Part shown: one piece after another, positions 17,299 through 26,190 of the stretch
How the letters are laid out: every line of letters starts with the position of its first letter
Position numbering within the stretch: the stretch's first letter is position 1
Assembly: GCF_902498745.1 (NCBI RefSeq)
Contig: NZ_LR701479.1
Coordinates: 2,067,663-2,131,662, forward strand
Direction of reading: 5' to 3'
Source of the DNA: Erythrobacter sp. EC-HK427
GTDB lineage: Bacteria > Pseudomonadota > Alphaproteobacteria > Sphingomonadales > Sphingomonadaceae
DNA length: 64,000 bases
The notes under the pieces: generated by a model
Databases searched by the model: none
What the model was told of the DNA's origin: nothing
The model's input: only the letters and a program-made list of their open reading frames with translations
Translations under genes and position numbers: made by a program

Positions 17299-17316
17299 CT
17301 TGACGTATACGTTAAG
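17299..17316. promoter_or_regulatory. Palindromic operator between fadA and the acyl-CoA ligase
   Basis: CTTGACGTATACGTTAAG is an 18-base inverted repeat with one mismatched pair, midway between the divergent starts (78 bases from fadA, 84 from fadD). The ACGTATACGT core recalls the ACGTnnACGT-rich sites of MerR-family regulators of acyl-CoA catabolism (LiuR type). The MerR gene at 19138 is the obvious candidate. On the minus strand TTAACG is followed after 19 bases by TTTATC, the long spacing typical of MerR-controlled promoters. Confidence 0.5.
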
Positions 17317-17399
17317 GGCAAGGGAATCAAGCCGCCTCTCACACCCGCTGCAACTTTTGTTTGGCGATTTGAAGGCGGGGGATGAAGAAAGGATATTTC

Positions 17400-19145
17400 A
17401 TGGTCGAGGTGCCCGAAGGGTTCCGCCTGATGGACACGAGCCGCTTCATGAACGCGGATGGCACCATCCGTCCGCGGCTGCTGACTGAAGCGCTCGACCA
17501 TGCGGTCGCCACCTGGCCGGACCGCGTGTGCGTGGACTTCCTCGGCCGCGAATGGACCTATGGCGAAATCGGCAATCTGGTTGACCGCGTCGCGACCGGC
17601 CTGCAGGCCGAAGGGCTGGAGCCGGGCGACCGCTTCGGCCTGTGTCTGCCCAACACGCCCTATTCGGTCATCATGTTCTACGCCGTGCTGCGTGCAGGCG
17701 GCATGGTGGTCAATATCAACCCGCTTTATTCCCAAAGCGAAGTCGAATTCCTCATTACCAATGCGGGCGCGAAGATGGTGGCCGTGCCCGATCTTGAACT
17801 GCTGCATTCCAAAGTCGCCAAAGCGTGGGGCAAGGCGGATGAGGCAGGCCATGTGCCGCTGCAAAAAGTGGTGCTGTGCCCGATGGCGGATGTGCTGTCC
17901 TTCTGGAAATCGGTCGGCCTGCGCACGGTGAAACGTTCCTCGCTGGCGCAGCGGCAGGACGGCATCGCCTATCTTGATTACCGCGATCTGGCGGCGCATC
18001 CGGCCAATCCCGCGCCGGTCAAGCAAGACCCCGAAGATGTGGCGGTGCTGCAATATACCGGCGGCACGACCGGTCGGCCCAAAGGCGCGATGCTGACACA
18101 CCGCAGCCTTGCCGCCAATTCGGCGCAGATGATGCTCCATGTCGGGGTTGAGCGCGACCAGCAAGAGCGCACGCTGGGCGTGCTGCCGCTGTTCCATGTG
18201 TTCGCGCTGACCTGCGTGCTCAATTTCGGCATTGATACAGGGTCAGAGCTTGTCCTGCTGCCGCGCTTCGAAATGGACGAGGTGCTCAAATGCGTGAAGC
18301 GCAAGCCGCCGACGCAGATGTTCGGCGTGCCGACGATCTACAACGCGCTCGGCTCGCTGCCCGATGACAAGGTGCCCGATCTGTCCTCTGTGCTGACCAG
18401 CTGTTCGGGCGGCGCGCCGCTCCCGCTGGAAGTGCGGATGCAGTTCGAAAAGCGCACCGGTTCGATTGTTTCAGAAGGATATGGCCTCACCGAAGCCTCG
18501 CCGATCATCACCAGCAACCCGCTGCTTGGCCGCCAGCCGGTGAAGGAAAACTCCGCCGGGCCTGCCTTCCCGCACACGATCATCGAACTGCGCGACGAGA
18601 AGGGCGAACTGGTCGAAGGCATCGGCCCCGATCATCGCGGCGAGATTTGCGCGCGCGGGCCGCAGATCATGAAGGGATACTGGAACCGCCCCGATGCGAC
18701 GAAGGACACCTTCTTCGGCGAATCCCTGCGCACCGGCGATATCGGCTATCTCGACAAGGACGGCTATCTGTTCATCGTTGACCGGATCAAGGATTTGATC
18801 CTGTGCAGCGGATACAATGTCTATCCGCGCATGATCGAAGATGCGGCGTACGAGCATCCGGCGGTGAAGGAAGCGGTCGCCATTGGCGTGCCCGACGATT
18901 ATCGCGGCGAAGCGCCCAAGCTGTTCATCGCCCTGCATGATGGCGAGGATCTGGACGCCGCGACCTTGCACGCCTTTCTCAAGATGCGGCTCAATCCCAT
19001 TGAAATGCCCGACTCTTACGAATTCCGCGACGAGCTTCCCAAGACGCTGGTCGGCAAGCTCGAAAAGAAGGCGCTGGTGGCCGAGGAGAAGGCCAAGCGC
19101 GATGCGGCAGCCGCCACTGCAACGGATGGAGGCCTGAATGCCTGA
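17400..19145 (+). CDS. fadD: Long-chain fatty-acid-CoA ligase (AMP-binding)
   Basis: Activates a carboxylic acid to acyl-CoA via an acyl-adenylate. The 581-aa ANL-superfamily enzyme shows the P-loop YTGGTTGRPKGAMLTH, the SEGYGLTEASP motif, the RTGDIGYLDKDGYLFIVDRIKD hinge region and a C-terminal catalytic lysine in LPKTLVGKLEKK. The ATG at 17400 has AAGGA eight bases upstream; an ATG at 17382 is also possible. Substrate chain length is not evident. Its stop overlaps the MerR gene by eight bases, and it faces the beta-oxidation operon. Confidence 0.92.
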   Translation: MVEVPEGFRLMDTSRFMNADGTIRPRLLTEALDHAVATWPDRVCVDFLGREWTYGEIGNLVDRVATGLQAEGLEPGDRFGLCLPNTPYSVIMFYAVLRAGGMVVNINPLYSQSEVEFLITNAGAKMVAVPDLELLHSKVAKAWGKADEAGHVPLQKVVLCPMADVLSFWKSVGLRTVKRSSLAQRQDGIAYLDYRDLAAHPANPAPVKQDPEDVAVLQYTGGTTGRPKGAMLTHRSLAANSAQMMLHVGVERDQQERTLGVLPLFHVFALTCVLNFGIDTGSELVLLPRFEMDEVLKCVKRKPPTQMFGVPTIYNALGSLPDDKVPDLSSVLTSCSGGAPLPLEVRMQFEKRTGSIVSEGYGLTEASPIITSNPLLGRQPVKENSAGPAFPHTIIELRDEKGELVEGIGPDHRGEICARGPQIMKGYWNRPDATKDTFFGESLRTGDIGYLDKDGYLFIVDRIKDLILCSGYNVYPRMIEDAAYEHPAVKEAVAIGVPDDYRGEAPKLFIALHDGEDLDAATLHAFLKMRLNPIEMPDSYEFRDELPKTLVGKLEKKALVAEEKAKRDAAAATATDGGLNA

Positions 19146-19569
19146 TAGCGTGGCAACCATGTATGAGGCGCAAGGAAGCGAACCTTTGAAGTCGATTGCC
19201 GAGGCCGCCGACGCGCTTGGCGTGACCCAGCGCACTCTGCGCTTTTACGAGGACAAGGGCCTGATTGCGCCACAGCGCGTGGGCACGATGCGCGCTTATT
19301 CGAAGCGCGAAATGGGCCGGATGCAGCTGATCCTGCGCGGCAAAAGGCTGGGCTTCTCGATCCGCGAGATCGGCGAGTTTCTCTCGCTCTATGACGAGGA
19401 CGAGGGCGCGAAGGTGGAGCAGATGCGTCACCTGCAATCGCGCATCCACCAGCGGCTCGCCGAACTGGTGGAACAACAGACCGCGATCGAACAGACGATT
19501 GCCGAGCTGGAACAGATGGATGCCGAGGCGCAGGACAAGATCGACCGGCTGAGCCTGCGCAGGCAGTAA
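19138..19569 (+). CDS. MerR-family transcriptional regulator of acyl-CoA metabolism
   Basis: A 143-aa DNA-binding protein. The N-terminal winged helix contains KSIAEAADALGVTQRTLRFYEDKGLI and RMQLILRGKRLGFSIREIGEFLSLYDED, followed by a coiled-coil dimerisation helix (QSRIHQRLAELVEQQTAIEQTIAELEQM). It has no metal-binding cysteines, so a metabolite such as an acyl-CoA is the more likely ligand, as for LiuR-type regulators. The start overlaps the end of the acyl-CoA ligase gene. It probably controls its own operon and the divergent fadA operon through the palindrome at 17299. Confidence 0.85.
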   Translation: MPDSVATMYEAQGSEPLKSIAEAADALGVTQRTLRFYEDKGLIAPQRVGTMRAYSKREMGRMQLILRGKRLGFSIREIGEFLSLYDEDEGAKVEQMRHLQSRIHQRLAELVEQQTAIEQTIAELEQMDAEAQDKIDRLSLRRQ

Positions 19570-19612
19570 GCTGCCTTGGGCCGGGTGATCGGGATTGCGG
19601 GGGTTTTCCGAA

Positions 19613-19687
19613 TGGTGGGCGTAGCAAGGATTGAACTTGCGACCCCTACGATGTCAACATAGTGCTCTACCACTGAGCTATACGCCC
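19613..19687 (-). tRNA. tRNA-Val (anticodon GAC)
   Basis: The minus strand reads GGGCGTA for the acceptor, AGCTC...GAGC for the D stem, CTATG-TTGACAT-CGTAG for the anticodon arm (anticodon GAC), GCAAG-TTCAATC-CTTGC for the T arm, and TACGCCC plus an encoded ACCA end. All stems pair, with one T-G in the anticodon stem. Confidence 0.95.
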
Positions 19688-19779
19688 GCACCATTCGTGT
19701 TGCCGCGCCATGTTTCGCGCGGCAAGGCGGGCCATCTAGCGCCGCCTCTATCAACTGGCAAGTCCCTATCGGGGAAGAA

Positions 19780-20154
19780 TCAGAGCGAAGCGGCCGCCAC
19801 GTCGTCGAACAGACGTTCGACTTCCAGCACCAGATCCTTCAGGTGGAACGGCTTGGACAGCATTTTCGCGTGCGGTGCGTCGCGCGTGGCGCGCAGCGAG
19901 ACGGCGGCAAAGCCGGTGATGAACATCACCTTCGTCGTCGGGCTGATGTCGTTGCAGCGTTGCGCCAGCTCGATCCCGTCCATTTCAGGCATCACGATGT
20001 CGGACAGCAGCAGATCGTAAATTTCGGTTTCGATCAGCGGCAGCGCCTCGATGCCCGAACTCACCGCCATAACCGAATACCCCGCCTGCTCCAGCGCGCG
20101 CTTGAGATAGGTGCGCATGGCGGTGTCGTCTTCGGCCAGCAGGATTCGGATCAT
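19780..20154 (-). CDS. cpdR: Response regulator CpdR
   Basis: A single-domain receiver (124 aa) without output domain. It carries the acidic pair Asp9/Asp10, phospho-acceptor Asp52 (LLLSDIVMPEMDG), Thr80 (MFITGFAAVSLRA) and Lys101 (MLSKPFHLKDLV). The MFITGFAAV stretch is characteristic of CpdR, which in alphaproteobacteria adapts cell-cycle substrates to the ClpXP protease and is switched off by CckA-ChpT phosphorylation. The start at 20154 gives MIRILLAEDD; the longer frame upstream is antisense to the neighbouring gene. Confidence 0.92.
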   Translation of the reverse strand: MIRILLAEDDTAMRTYLKRALEQAGYSVMAVSSGIEALPLIETEIYDLLLSDIVMPEMDGIELAQRCNDISPTTKVMFITGFAAVSLRATRDAPHAKMLSKPFHLKDLVLEVERLFDDVAAASL

Positions 20155-20298
20155 GGCAGGGTGCCTCTTACTGTTTTGTCTTGGCGGGTGCGGCCCATTA
20201 CCCAGAAAGATGTAACAAAGTCTTGCCCCGATTTGCGGGTGGCCAGCTTTGGAACACCGCGCTTTGACTTCGTGGATAAAGCCCGCCAGCACGGGGCC

Positions 20299-21243
20299 AT
20301 GGCGCTTTTCGATCAGCCTTGGGGCGATTCGCCCACGCAAAGCGGCGGGCGTGTGCCCGGCGCCGAGGGTGTGCCCGCCTTCGTCCTGCGCAGGCCGCGC
20401 GCGAATCCGATCCCCGTCCTGATCGCGGTGCCCCATGCCGGGCGCTTCTACCCGCCCGCGCTGACCGCTGCGCTGCGCCATCCGCGCGAGGCGGGTCTGC
20501 GGCTGGAAGACCGCTATATCGATCTGGTGGCGGATCGCGTCGCCCGCGCCACGGGGGCCGGTCTGCTGCTGGCCCATGCGCCGCGGGCGATGATCGATCT
20601 CAACCGCGCCCCCGATGATATCGACTGGGAGATGGTGCAGGGCGGGGGCAGCGCGGTGCGCGCGCGGCTTACCGCCGGGCGCAGGGCGCGCAGCGGGCTT
20701 GGCCTCGTGCCGCGCCGCCTGCCGGGCCTGGGCGAGCTTTGGCGCGCGCCGATCAGCCGTGCCGCGCTCGAAGAACGGATCGCCTGGGTGCACCAGCCTT
20801 ACCATGCGGCGCTGGCGAAAACGCTCGAATCGATGCGCGACCGCTGGGGCGCGGCGCTGCTGCTCGATCTGCATTCGATGCCCCCGCTCGGCCCCAAAAG
20901 CGGGCCGGAGGCGGCGGTGGACTATGTGATCGGCGACCGGTTCGGCGCAGCCTGTGACAGCCGTCTGGTGGGTGCGACGCTCGATCATTTCGAGCGCAAG
21001 GGCGCCTCTGTCGCGCACAACCGGCCCTATGCGGGCGGCTATGTGCTCGACCGGCACGGCGCGCCCGCGCGCAAGATCAGCGCGATGCAGCTGGAAGTGT
21101 GCCGCAGCGCCTATCTCGATGCCGCGATGCGCGAACCCGCCGAAGGGGTGGATGCCGTCAGCGAGACGATTGCGGGCCTTGTCCGCCTGCTGGCCGACGA
21201 GGTGGTGGCGGGCGGCTTCGGCTTTGCCCAAGCGGCGGAATAG
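20299..21243 (+). CDS. N-formylglutamate amidohydrolase family protein
   Basis: A 314-aa protein of the N-formylglutamate amidohydrolase family, expected to hydrolyse N-formylglutamate to glutamate and formate or a related amide. Metal-ligand regions are visible: VPHAGRFYPPAL, DRYIDLVADR and LLLDLHSMPP, plus NRPYAGGYV near the substrate pocket. The start at 20299 (MALFDQPWGDSP) is the first ATG that leaves a family-like N-terminus. It diverges from cpdR. No histidine-utilisation genes are near, so a role in histidine breakdown is not supported by context. Confidence 0.85.
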   Translation: MALFDQPWGDSPTQSGGRVPGAEGVPAFVLRRPRANPIPVLIAVPHAGRFYPPALTAALRHPREAGLRLEDRYIDLVADRVARATGAGLLLAHAPRAMIDLNRAPDDIDWEMVQGGGSAVRARLTAGRRARSGLGLVPRRLPGLGELWRAPISRAALEERIAWVHQPYHAALAKTLESMRDRWGAALLLDLHSMPPLGPKSGPEAAVDYVIGDRFGAACDSRLVGATLDHFERKGASVAHNRPYAGGYVLDRHGAPARKISAMQLEVCRSAYLDAAMREPAEGVDAVSETIAGLVRLLADEVVAGGFGFAQAAE

Positions 21244-21262
21244 GCAGCATCAGGCCACAACG

Positions 21263-21295
21263 AAAAAACCGCCCCGTGCATAAAGCACGAGGCGG
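21263..21295 (-). terminator. Possible minus-strand terminator hairpin
   Basis: CCGCCCCGTGC (21269-21279) pairs with GCACGAGGCGG (21285-21295) with one mismatch. On the minus strand it is followed by TTTTTT. It lies 19 bases past the amidohydrolase stop and may also serve that plus-strand gene, but the T-tract favours the minus strand. Confidence 0.5.
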
Positions 21296-21411
21296 CCAAG
21301 GTTCAGGGAGGAGGTGCACGGGGGACGTGCACCAATCCGGCAAGGCCATGAGGGGAGCGCCTGCCGGACTTCTGCAATTTAGGTCGTCTGCCGTGTTCTT
21401 CAAGAGCCAGC

Positions 21412-21447
21412 AAAAAGGCGGCGCTCCGTTGCCGGAACGCCGCCTTT
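21412..21447 (-). terminator. Intrinsic terminator of sapC
   Basis: On the minus strand AAAGGCGGCG pairs with CGCCGCCTTT around a 14-base partly paired loop, followed by TT. It begins 27 bases after the sapC stop. A further hairpin, GGTGCACG/CGTGCACC at 21313-21333, lies between this and the hairpin at 21263. Confidence 0.75.
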
Positions 21448-21474
21448 GGTGCGTTTACAATGCGTTGAAGGCGG

Positions 21475-22269
21475 TTAGGCCTGCGGGATCGCCGCGCCAT
21501 TGGCGCCAGCCATCGGGCCCTTGCCCTGTTCCACTTGGCGGGCAAAAATGTTGCGCATCAGTTCCAGCGAGAACAGGTGCGCGAAGATCAGCGGCAGCAG
21601 ACCGTTCTCGTTCCACTTGCGCAGCTGGTCACCGCGCAGTTCGCGCAGCTTTTCTTGGTTCACCATGCGGAAGCCGCGATAGGTGAAGGGCTGTTCCGGA
21701 TTGTCGCGGCGCTGGATCGAAATCTCGCCGTCCATCAGCAGGTCGGCCTTGGCCAGCTCTTCCATGAACAGCTGGGTCTTGCCACCGGCTTCCTCGAACT
21801 TCTCGCAGAAGTTGAGCAGCTGCTGGCAGTGGTCCGACGGGGTCTTGTCGTCGTTGAACAGGCGCTCGCCATCTTCGAAATCGCCCACCAGACCGCTCGT
21901 CGGGTCAAAGCACAGCGACAGCGAATCCGTGTCGGGCTGCAGCTTGGCGAGCAGGAAGGGATAGCGGCGGACATAGGCGGGAACGTAAGGCGTGCCGAGC
22001 GGCTTGCCTTCATCGTCAAAGAACACGTTCACGCCTTCGTTGAGGCCCATCAGCGCCAGCGGCACCGGACGCTCGCCCGAGGAGAAGATGATCGGATAAT
22101 CGCGCTGTGCCACGGGGAATTCTTCCACCGTCAGCGGAATGGCGTGCTGCTTGGCAATCCACGGCGCCTTGTCGGTGGTGCGGCCTTTCCAGCCAAGGTG
22201 ATCGTTGCTGTTGAGCGGAACGAGTTGCGAATAGAGGATAGGCAGTTGCGGGTTCGGCGCGCTGGCCAT
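21475..22269 (-). CDS. SapC family protein
   Basis: A 264-aa protein matching the SapC family, named after a Campylobacter S-layer-associated gene. Characteristic segments are YSQLVPLNSNDHLGWK near the N-terminus, PIIFSSGERPVPLALMGL, YVPAYVRRYPFLLA, CFDPTSGLVGDFEDGERLF and MDGEISIQRRDNPEQPFTYRGFRMVNQEKLREL. It has no signal peptide or membrane helix. In sphingomonads the family often lies near TonB receptors and tryptophan halogenases, but not here. Function unknown. Confidence 0.85.
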   Translation of the reverse strand: MASAPNPQLPILYSQLVPLNSNDHLGWKGRTTDKAPWIAKQHAIPLTVEEFPVAQRDYPIIFSSGERPVPLALMGLNEGVNVFFDDEGKPLGTPYVPAYVRRYPFLLAKLQPDTDSLSLCFDPTSGLVGDFEDGERLFNDDKTPSDHCQQLLNFCEKFEEAGGKTQLFMEELAKADLLMDGEISIQRRDNPEQPFTYRGFRMVNQEKLRELRGDQLRKWNENGLLPLIFAHLFSLELMRNIFARQVEQGKGPMAGANGAAIPQA

Positions 22270-22401
22270 GGTAGTCTCTCCGGTCAGGGATGGTCAGGCA
22301 GTGCAACAGGAGGAGCATGGCTCCACGCCGGGGCACCGTAATGTCAGGGGGCGGGCCTTAGAGCGTGTCAGAGGGAAGGGCAAGCGTCTGCATGGCCTAG
22401 G

Positions 22402-23826
22402 CTACCCGTCGGTATCAACCAGCTTGCCCGGATTGAGCAGCCCCTGCGGATCGAGCGCGCGTTTCACCGCCCGTAGCATGGCCAGATGCACCGGATCACC
22501 GACCCGCGCCAGCTCCGCCCGCTTCATCTGCCCGATGCCGTGTTCGGCGCTGATCGAGCCGCCCCAGGCGGTGACTTCATCATGCACGAAACGGCTGATG
22601 GCCTTGCCTTCGCGCTCCTCCCATTCGCCGCGCACCGCTCCTGCGGGGGCGATGGCGTGGAAGTGGACATTGCCGTCGCCCAAATGGCCGAAAGCGATGG
22701 CGCGGGTGCCCGGAAAGCGCGCTTCCAGCTTGGGCGCGGTGGCGGCGATAAAATCGGCCATCCGCGCCACCGGAACCGAAATATCGTGCTGCATCGCGGG
22801 GCCATGCGCGCGCTCGGCAGCGGAAATCGAATCGCGCAGCAGCCAGAATTGTTCGGCCTGCGCTTCGCTGGCGGCAATCGTCGCGTCTTCGATCAGCCCT
22901 TCCTCGAACGCGCTGGCGAGCAGATTTTCGGCAAGCGCAGGTAGGGCTTCGGCGCTGGCGGCATCGCCCGCCAGTTCGATCAGCGCGTGCCAAGGGTGCT
23001 CGCCTGCCAGCGGGGCGCGCGTGCCGGGGACATGATCGAGCACGGCGGTAAGCGAGGATTGCGGGATGACTTCGAACCCCTCCAAAGCGTCGCCCGCTAC
23101 CTTCTGCGCATGGAGCAGAAGCGCGCGCGCATCGGTGATCGAGGAAAGCCCCGCCCACAGCACGCTGCGCCCGGCCAGCGCGGGCTGCAATTGCAGTGTG
23201 GCCGCGGTGACAATCCCCAGCGTCCCCTCCGAACCGATCAGCAGCTGCTTGAGGTCAAACCCGCGATTGTCTTTCTTCAGCGGCGTCAGCGCGTCGAACA
23301 CCGTGCCATCGGCCAGCACCGCTTCGATCCCCAACACCTGCGCGCGCATCACCCCGTGGCGCAGCACCTGCGTGCCGCCCGCATTGGTCGAGATCAGCCC
23401 GCCAATGGTCGCCGATCCCTTGCCGCCCAGAGTGAGCGGGAAGCGCAGGCCTTCGGCTTCGACCGTGTCGTGGAGCGTTTGCAGCACCACACCCGCATCG
23501 CAGGTGATCTCGCGCGCCGCCGCGTCAAACCGCCGGATCGCCGCCATCCGCCGCAGCGAGAGCAGGATAGCGGTGCCGCTCGCATCGGGGGTTGCGCCGC
23601 CGCACATTCCGCTATTCCCGCCTTGCGGCACAATCGGCACGCCATGCTCGGCGCACAGTCTGACCAATGCGGCGACCTCCGCAGTCGAGGCGGGCGAGGC
23701 GAGGCCGATGGCGCGCCCGGTATAGCGCCCGCGCCAATCGGTCAGCCACGGATCGACCAGCTCGCTATCTTGCGTCCAACCGCGCGGGCCGAGCAGGTTG
23801 GCCGCTGCAAGTGCAAATTCGCTCAT
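22402..23826 (-). CDS. FAD-binding oxidase, D-2-hydroxyacid dehydrogenase type
   Basis: A 474-aa flavoprotein of the GlcD/D-lactate dehydrogenase/D-2-hydroxyglutarate dehydrogenase family, oxidising a D-2-hydroxyacid to the 2-oxoacid. The PCMH FAD domain shows VPQGGNSGMCGGATPDASGT and GSATIGGLISTNAGGTQVLRHG. The C-terminal oxidase domain ends with FGHLGDGNVHFH and SAEHGIGQMKR, the expected metal and substrate histidines. The start is ATG at 23826 (MSEFALAAANLLGP); the longer frame overlaps the divergent gene region. The exact substrate is not determinable. Confidence 0.88.
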   Translation of the reverse strand: MSEFALAAANLLGPRGWTQDSELVDPWLTDWRGRYTGRAIGLASPASTAEVAALVRLCAEHGVPIVPQGGNSGMCGGATPDASGTAILLSLRRMAAIRRFDAAAREITCDAGVVLQTLHDTVEAEGLRFPLTLGGKGSATIGGLISTNAGGTQVLRHGVMRAQVLGIEAVLADGTVFDALTPLKKDNRGFDLKQLLIGSEGTLGIVTAATLQLQPALAGRSVLWAGLSSITDARALLLHAQKVAGDALEGFEVIPQSSLTAVLDHVPGTRAPLAGEHPWHALIELAGDAASAEALPALAENLLASAFEEGLIEDATIAASEAQAEQFWLLRDSISAAERAHGPAMQHDISVPVARMADFIAATAPKLEARFPGTRAIAFGHLGDGNVHFHAIAPAGAVRGEWEEREGKAISRFVHDEVTAWGGSISAEHGIGQMKRAELARVGDPVHLAMLRAVKRALDPQGLLNPGKLVDTDG

Positions 23827-23974
23827 GGCCTGCCAATGCCATTTTGGTGGCGGGATTGCCAAGCAGTTAAGCCAACATTCAATCCCGCGCGCTAGGAGAG
23901 TGGCCAAGCGATGGCGCGTTTGGCATCGCATTGCTTGCCCGAGGCCCAACAAATAGGCCGCTGTGACAGGATTG

Positions 23975-24568
23975 ATGAAGCACAAACTCCCCCTTCTTTT
24001 GCTGGCATTTCTGGTCGCTCCGCTGCTCGCGGTGTGGCTGGCGGTGCAGGTGGAGGCGCAGGACGCTGATCCGCTGCGGCCGGGGCAGGTCAACGGGCCG
24101 CAATCGGTGCCGCTGACGGGCAGCAGTCCCGGCCAGTTGCCGCCGTTCAACACATTGGAGGAAGCGCGGCAGCCGGTTGTGCAGCATCAGGTGCGCATCC
24201 GTGGCCGCGTGGTCGTGCGCGTGACCCCCGGCCCGCGCGATGCACGCAGCGAAATGCTGGCAGAACTGCCCCGCCGCCCGCTCAGCACAAGCTATGCCGA
24301 GGCGGAATTCGGCGAATGCGTGACCGCGAACAATGTCATCGGCGTGCAGCCGAGCAATGACGGGCGGCTGCTGTTCTTCACCAACCAGAACCAGATTCTG
24401 GCAGCGCGGCTGGTCGAAGGCTGCAATGCGCGCGCTTTCTACGCAGGCTTTTACACCGAACGCAGCAGCGACGGGCGGCTGTGCGTCAATCGCGACCGTT
24501 TGCAGTCGCGCGCCGGGGCCAGTTGCCAGATTGCCCAGTTCACCCGCTTGGTCGCCATCGCCGATTAA
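23975..24568 (+). CDS. Hypothetical exported protein
   Basis: A 197-aa protein I do not recognise. MKHKLPLLLLAFLVAPLLAVWLAVQVEAQ is a signal peptide with probable cleavage after VEA, followed by a Pro/Gly-rich linker (to about residue 60) and a compact domain containing three cysteines. The start at 23975 has AGGA upstream; the ATG at 23963 is the alternative. Probably periplasmic. It sits between the divergent FAD oxidase and the helicase gene without coupling to either. Confidence 0.65.
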   Translation: MKHKLPLLLLAFLVAPLLAVWLAVQVEAQDADPLRPGQVNGPQSVPLTGSSPGQLPPFNTLEEARQPVVQHQVRIRGRVVVRVTPGPRDARSEMLAELPRRPLSTSYAEAEFGECVTANNVIGVQPSNDGRLLFFTNQNQILAARLVEGCNARAFYAGFYTERSSDGRLCVNRDRLQSRAGASCQIAQFTRLVAIAD

Positions 24569-24685
24569 TTCGCGGGCACTGCGCCACCTTCACGAATCTT
24601 GACTTTTCACCCCTGTGCTGCATAGGGCGCGCGTCTGCTTGCAGCGCATTGCCGCTCCTGCCCTTATCTTCGGAAACACCGCGCT

Positions 24686-26158
24686 TTGACCACTTTTGCC
24701 GATCTCGGCCTTTCGCCCCAATTGCTCCAAGCTGTGGAGGAGGCGGGCTATACCACGCCGACCGCGATCCAGGCGGAGGCGATCCCTTCGGTGCTGATGA
24801 TGCGCGACATGATCGGTATTGCACAAACGGGCACGGGCAAAACCGCCAGCTTCGTGCTGCCGATGATCGATGTGCTGGCCAATGGCCGCCGCCGCGCGCT
24901 GATGCCGCGCTCGCTGATTCTGGAGCCGACCCGCGAACTCGCGGCGCAGGTGGCGGAGAATTTCGAGAAATACGGCAAGAACCACGATCTCAAAATGGCG
25001 CTGCTGATCGGCGGCGTGCAGATGGGCGAGCAGGTGAAGGCGCTGTCTGACGGCGTGGACGTGCTGATCGCCACGCCGGGCCGGATGATGGACTTGTTCG
25101 AACGCGGCAAGATCCTGCTTTCGGGCTGCGAATTGCTGGTGATCGACGAGGCGGACCGGATGCTCGACATGGGCTTCATCCCGGATATCGAATTTATCTG
25201 CTCCAAACTGCCCGAACAGCGCCAGACGCTGCTGTTCAGCGCCACCATGCCGCCGCCGATTACGAAGCTGGCGAAAACCTTCCTCAACAACCCCAAGCGC
25301 ATCGAAGTGAGCCGGGCGGCATCCACCAATGCCGACATTACCGCCTTCAAAATTCCGGTCGCCACGCGCGAAAAACGCGAAACCCTGCGCTGGCTGCTGC
25401 GCAATGATCTGGTGGAAACCGCGATCATCTTCGCCAACCGCAAGACGACGGTGCGCGAGCTCAACAAGAGCCTGCAACAGCACGGGTTCAAATCGGGCGA
25501 AATCCACGGCGATATCGACCAGAACCAGCGCAATGCCGAATTGCAGCGGTTCAAATCGGGCGAGATCAATATTCTCGTTGCCTCCGATGTTGCTGCGCGC
25601 GGGCTCGATATCAAGGGTGTCTCGCACGTCTTCAACTTCGATACGCCGTGGCACCCCGACGATTACGTGCATCGCATCGGCCGCACCGGCCGCGCTGGCG
25701 CTAAGGGGCGGGCCTTCACCTTCGTCGCGCCCGAGGATGCAGAGGCGATCGCCAATGTCGAGAAGCTGACCGGCGCGACAGTGCCTGTGTTCGGCAAGAA
25801 GGACGTGCGCGTCGAACTGCCCAAGGCTCCGGCACCCAAGACCCGAGACACATCGGGTGATGACGATACGGCGGAGGAAAAGCCCAAGCGCCAGCGGTCG
25901 CGCAGCCGTGACGATGCTGATGCCGAAGCCGCACCGCGCGAACGCCAGCGCAAGCCGCGCGAAGAGAGCCGCCGGGAAGAGCGCAAGCCGGAGCCCAGAC
26001 CGGAACGCAAGCCAGAACCGCGCCGGGACGACCGCAAGGCCGAATCCCGCAGCGCCGAACCGCGCGGGCGCGGTCGCTATCCGCAGGATGATCCGCCGGT
26101 GCCCGCTGGCGAATGGAACGGCCCGAAACCCGCTTTCCTCGACATCTCGACCAGCTGA
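24686..26158 (+). CDS. rhlE: DEAD-box RNA helicase (RhlE type)
   Basis: ATP-dependent RNA helicase for ribosome assembly or RNA turnover. The motifs run in order: FADLGLSPQLLQAVEEAGYTTPTAIQ (Q motif), AQTGTGKT (46-53), PTRELAAQ, TPGR, DEAD (VIDEADRMLDMGF), SAT, then IIFANRK, ARGLDIKGV and HRIGRTGRAG. The last 110 residues are an Arg/Glu/Pro-rich disordered tail, usual for RhlE proteins. The reading frame begins at a TTG (24686) with GGAAA upstream; the next in-frame ATG would remove the Q motif. Confidence 0.93.
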   Translation: MTTFADLGLSPQLLQAVEEAGYTTPTAIQAEAIPSVLMMRDMIGIAQTGTGKTASFVLPMIDVLANGRRRALMPRSLILEPTRELAAQVAENFEKYGKNHDLKMALLIGGVQMGEQVKALSDGVDVLIATPGRMMDLFERGKILLSGCELLVIDEADRMLDMGFIPDIEFICSKLPEQRQTLLFSATMPPPITKLAKTFLNNPKRIEVSRAASTNADITAFKIPVATREKRETLRWLLRNDLVETAIIFANRKTTVRELNKSLQQHGFKSGEIHGDIDQNQRNAELQRFKSGEINILVASDVAARGLDIKGVSHVFNFDTPWHPDDYVHRIGRTGRAGAKGRAFTFVAPEDAEAIANVEKLTGATVPVFGKKDVRVELPKAPAPKTRDTSGDDDTAEEKPKRQRSRSRDDADAEAAPRERQRKPREESRREERKPEPRPERKPEPRRDDRKAESRSAEPRGRGRYPQDDPPVPAGEWNGPKPAFLDISTS

Positions 26159-26190
26159 AATCTTAAGCGGAAATTAGGGCTTTTGCGGGC

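Noticed and set aside
19428-19754. Minus-strand frame containing YSSVVEHYVDIVGVASSILATP
   Set aside because: This is translated tRNA-Val plus antisense of the MerR gene; it has no ribosome-binding site or domain.
19780-21231. 483-codon minus-strand frame that includes CpdR
   Set aside because: The N-terminal two thirds are antisense to the N-formylglutamate amidohydrolase; only the last 124 codons form the CpdR receiver domain.
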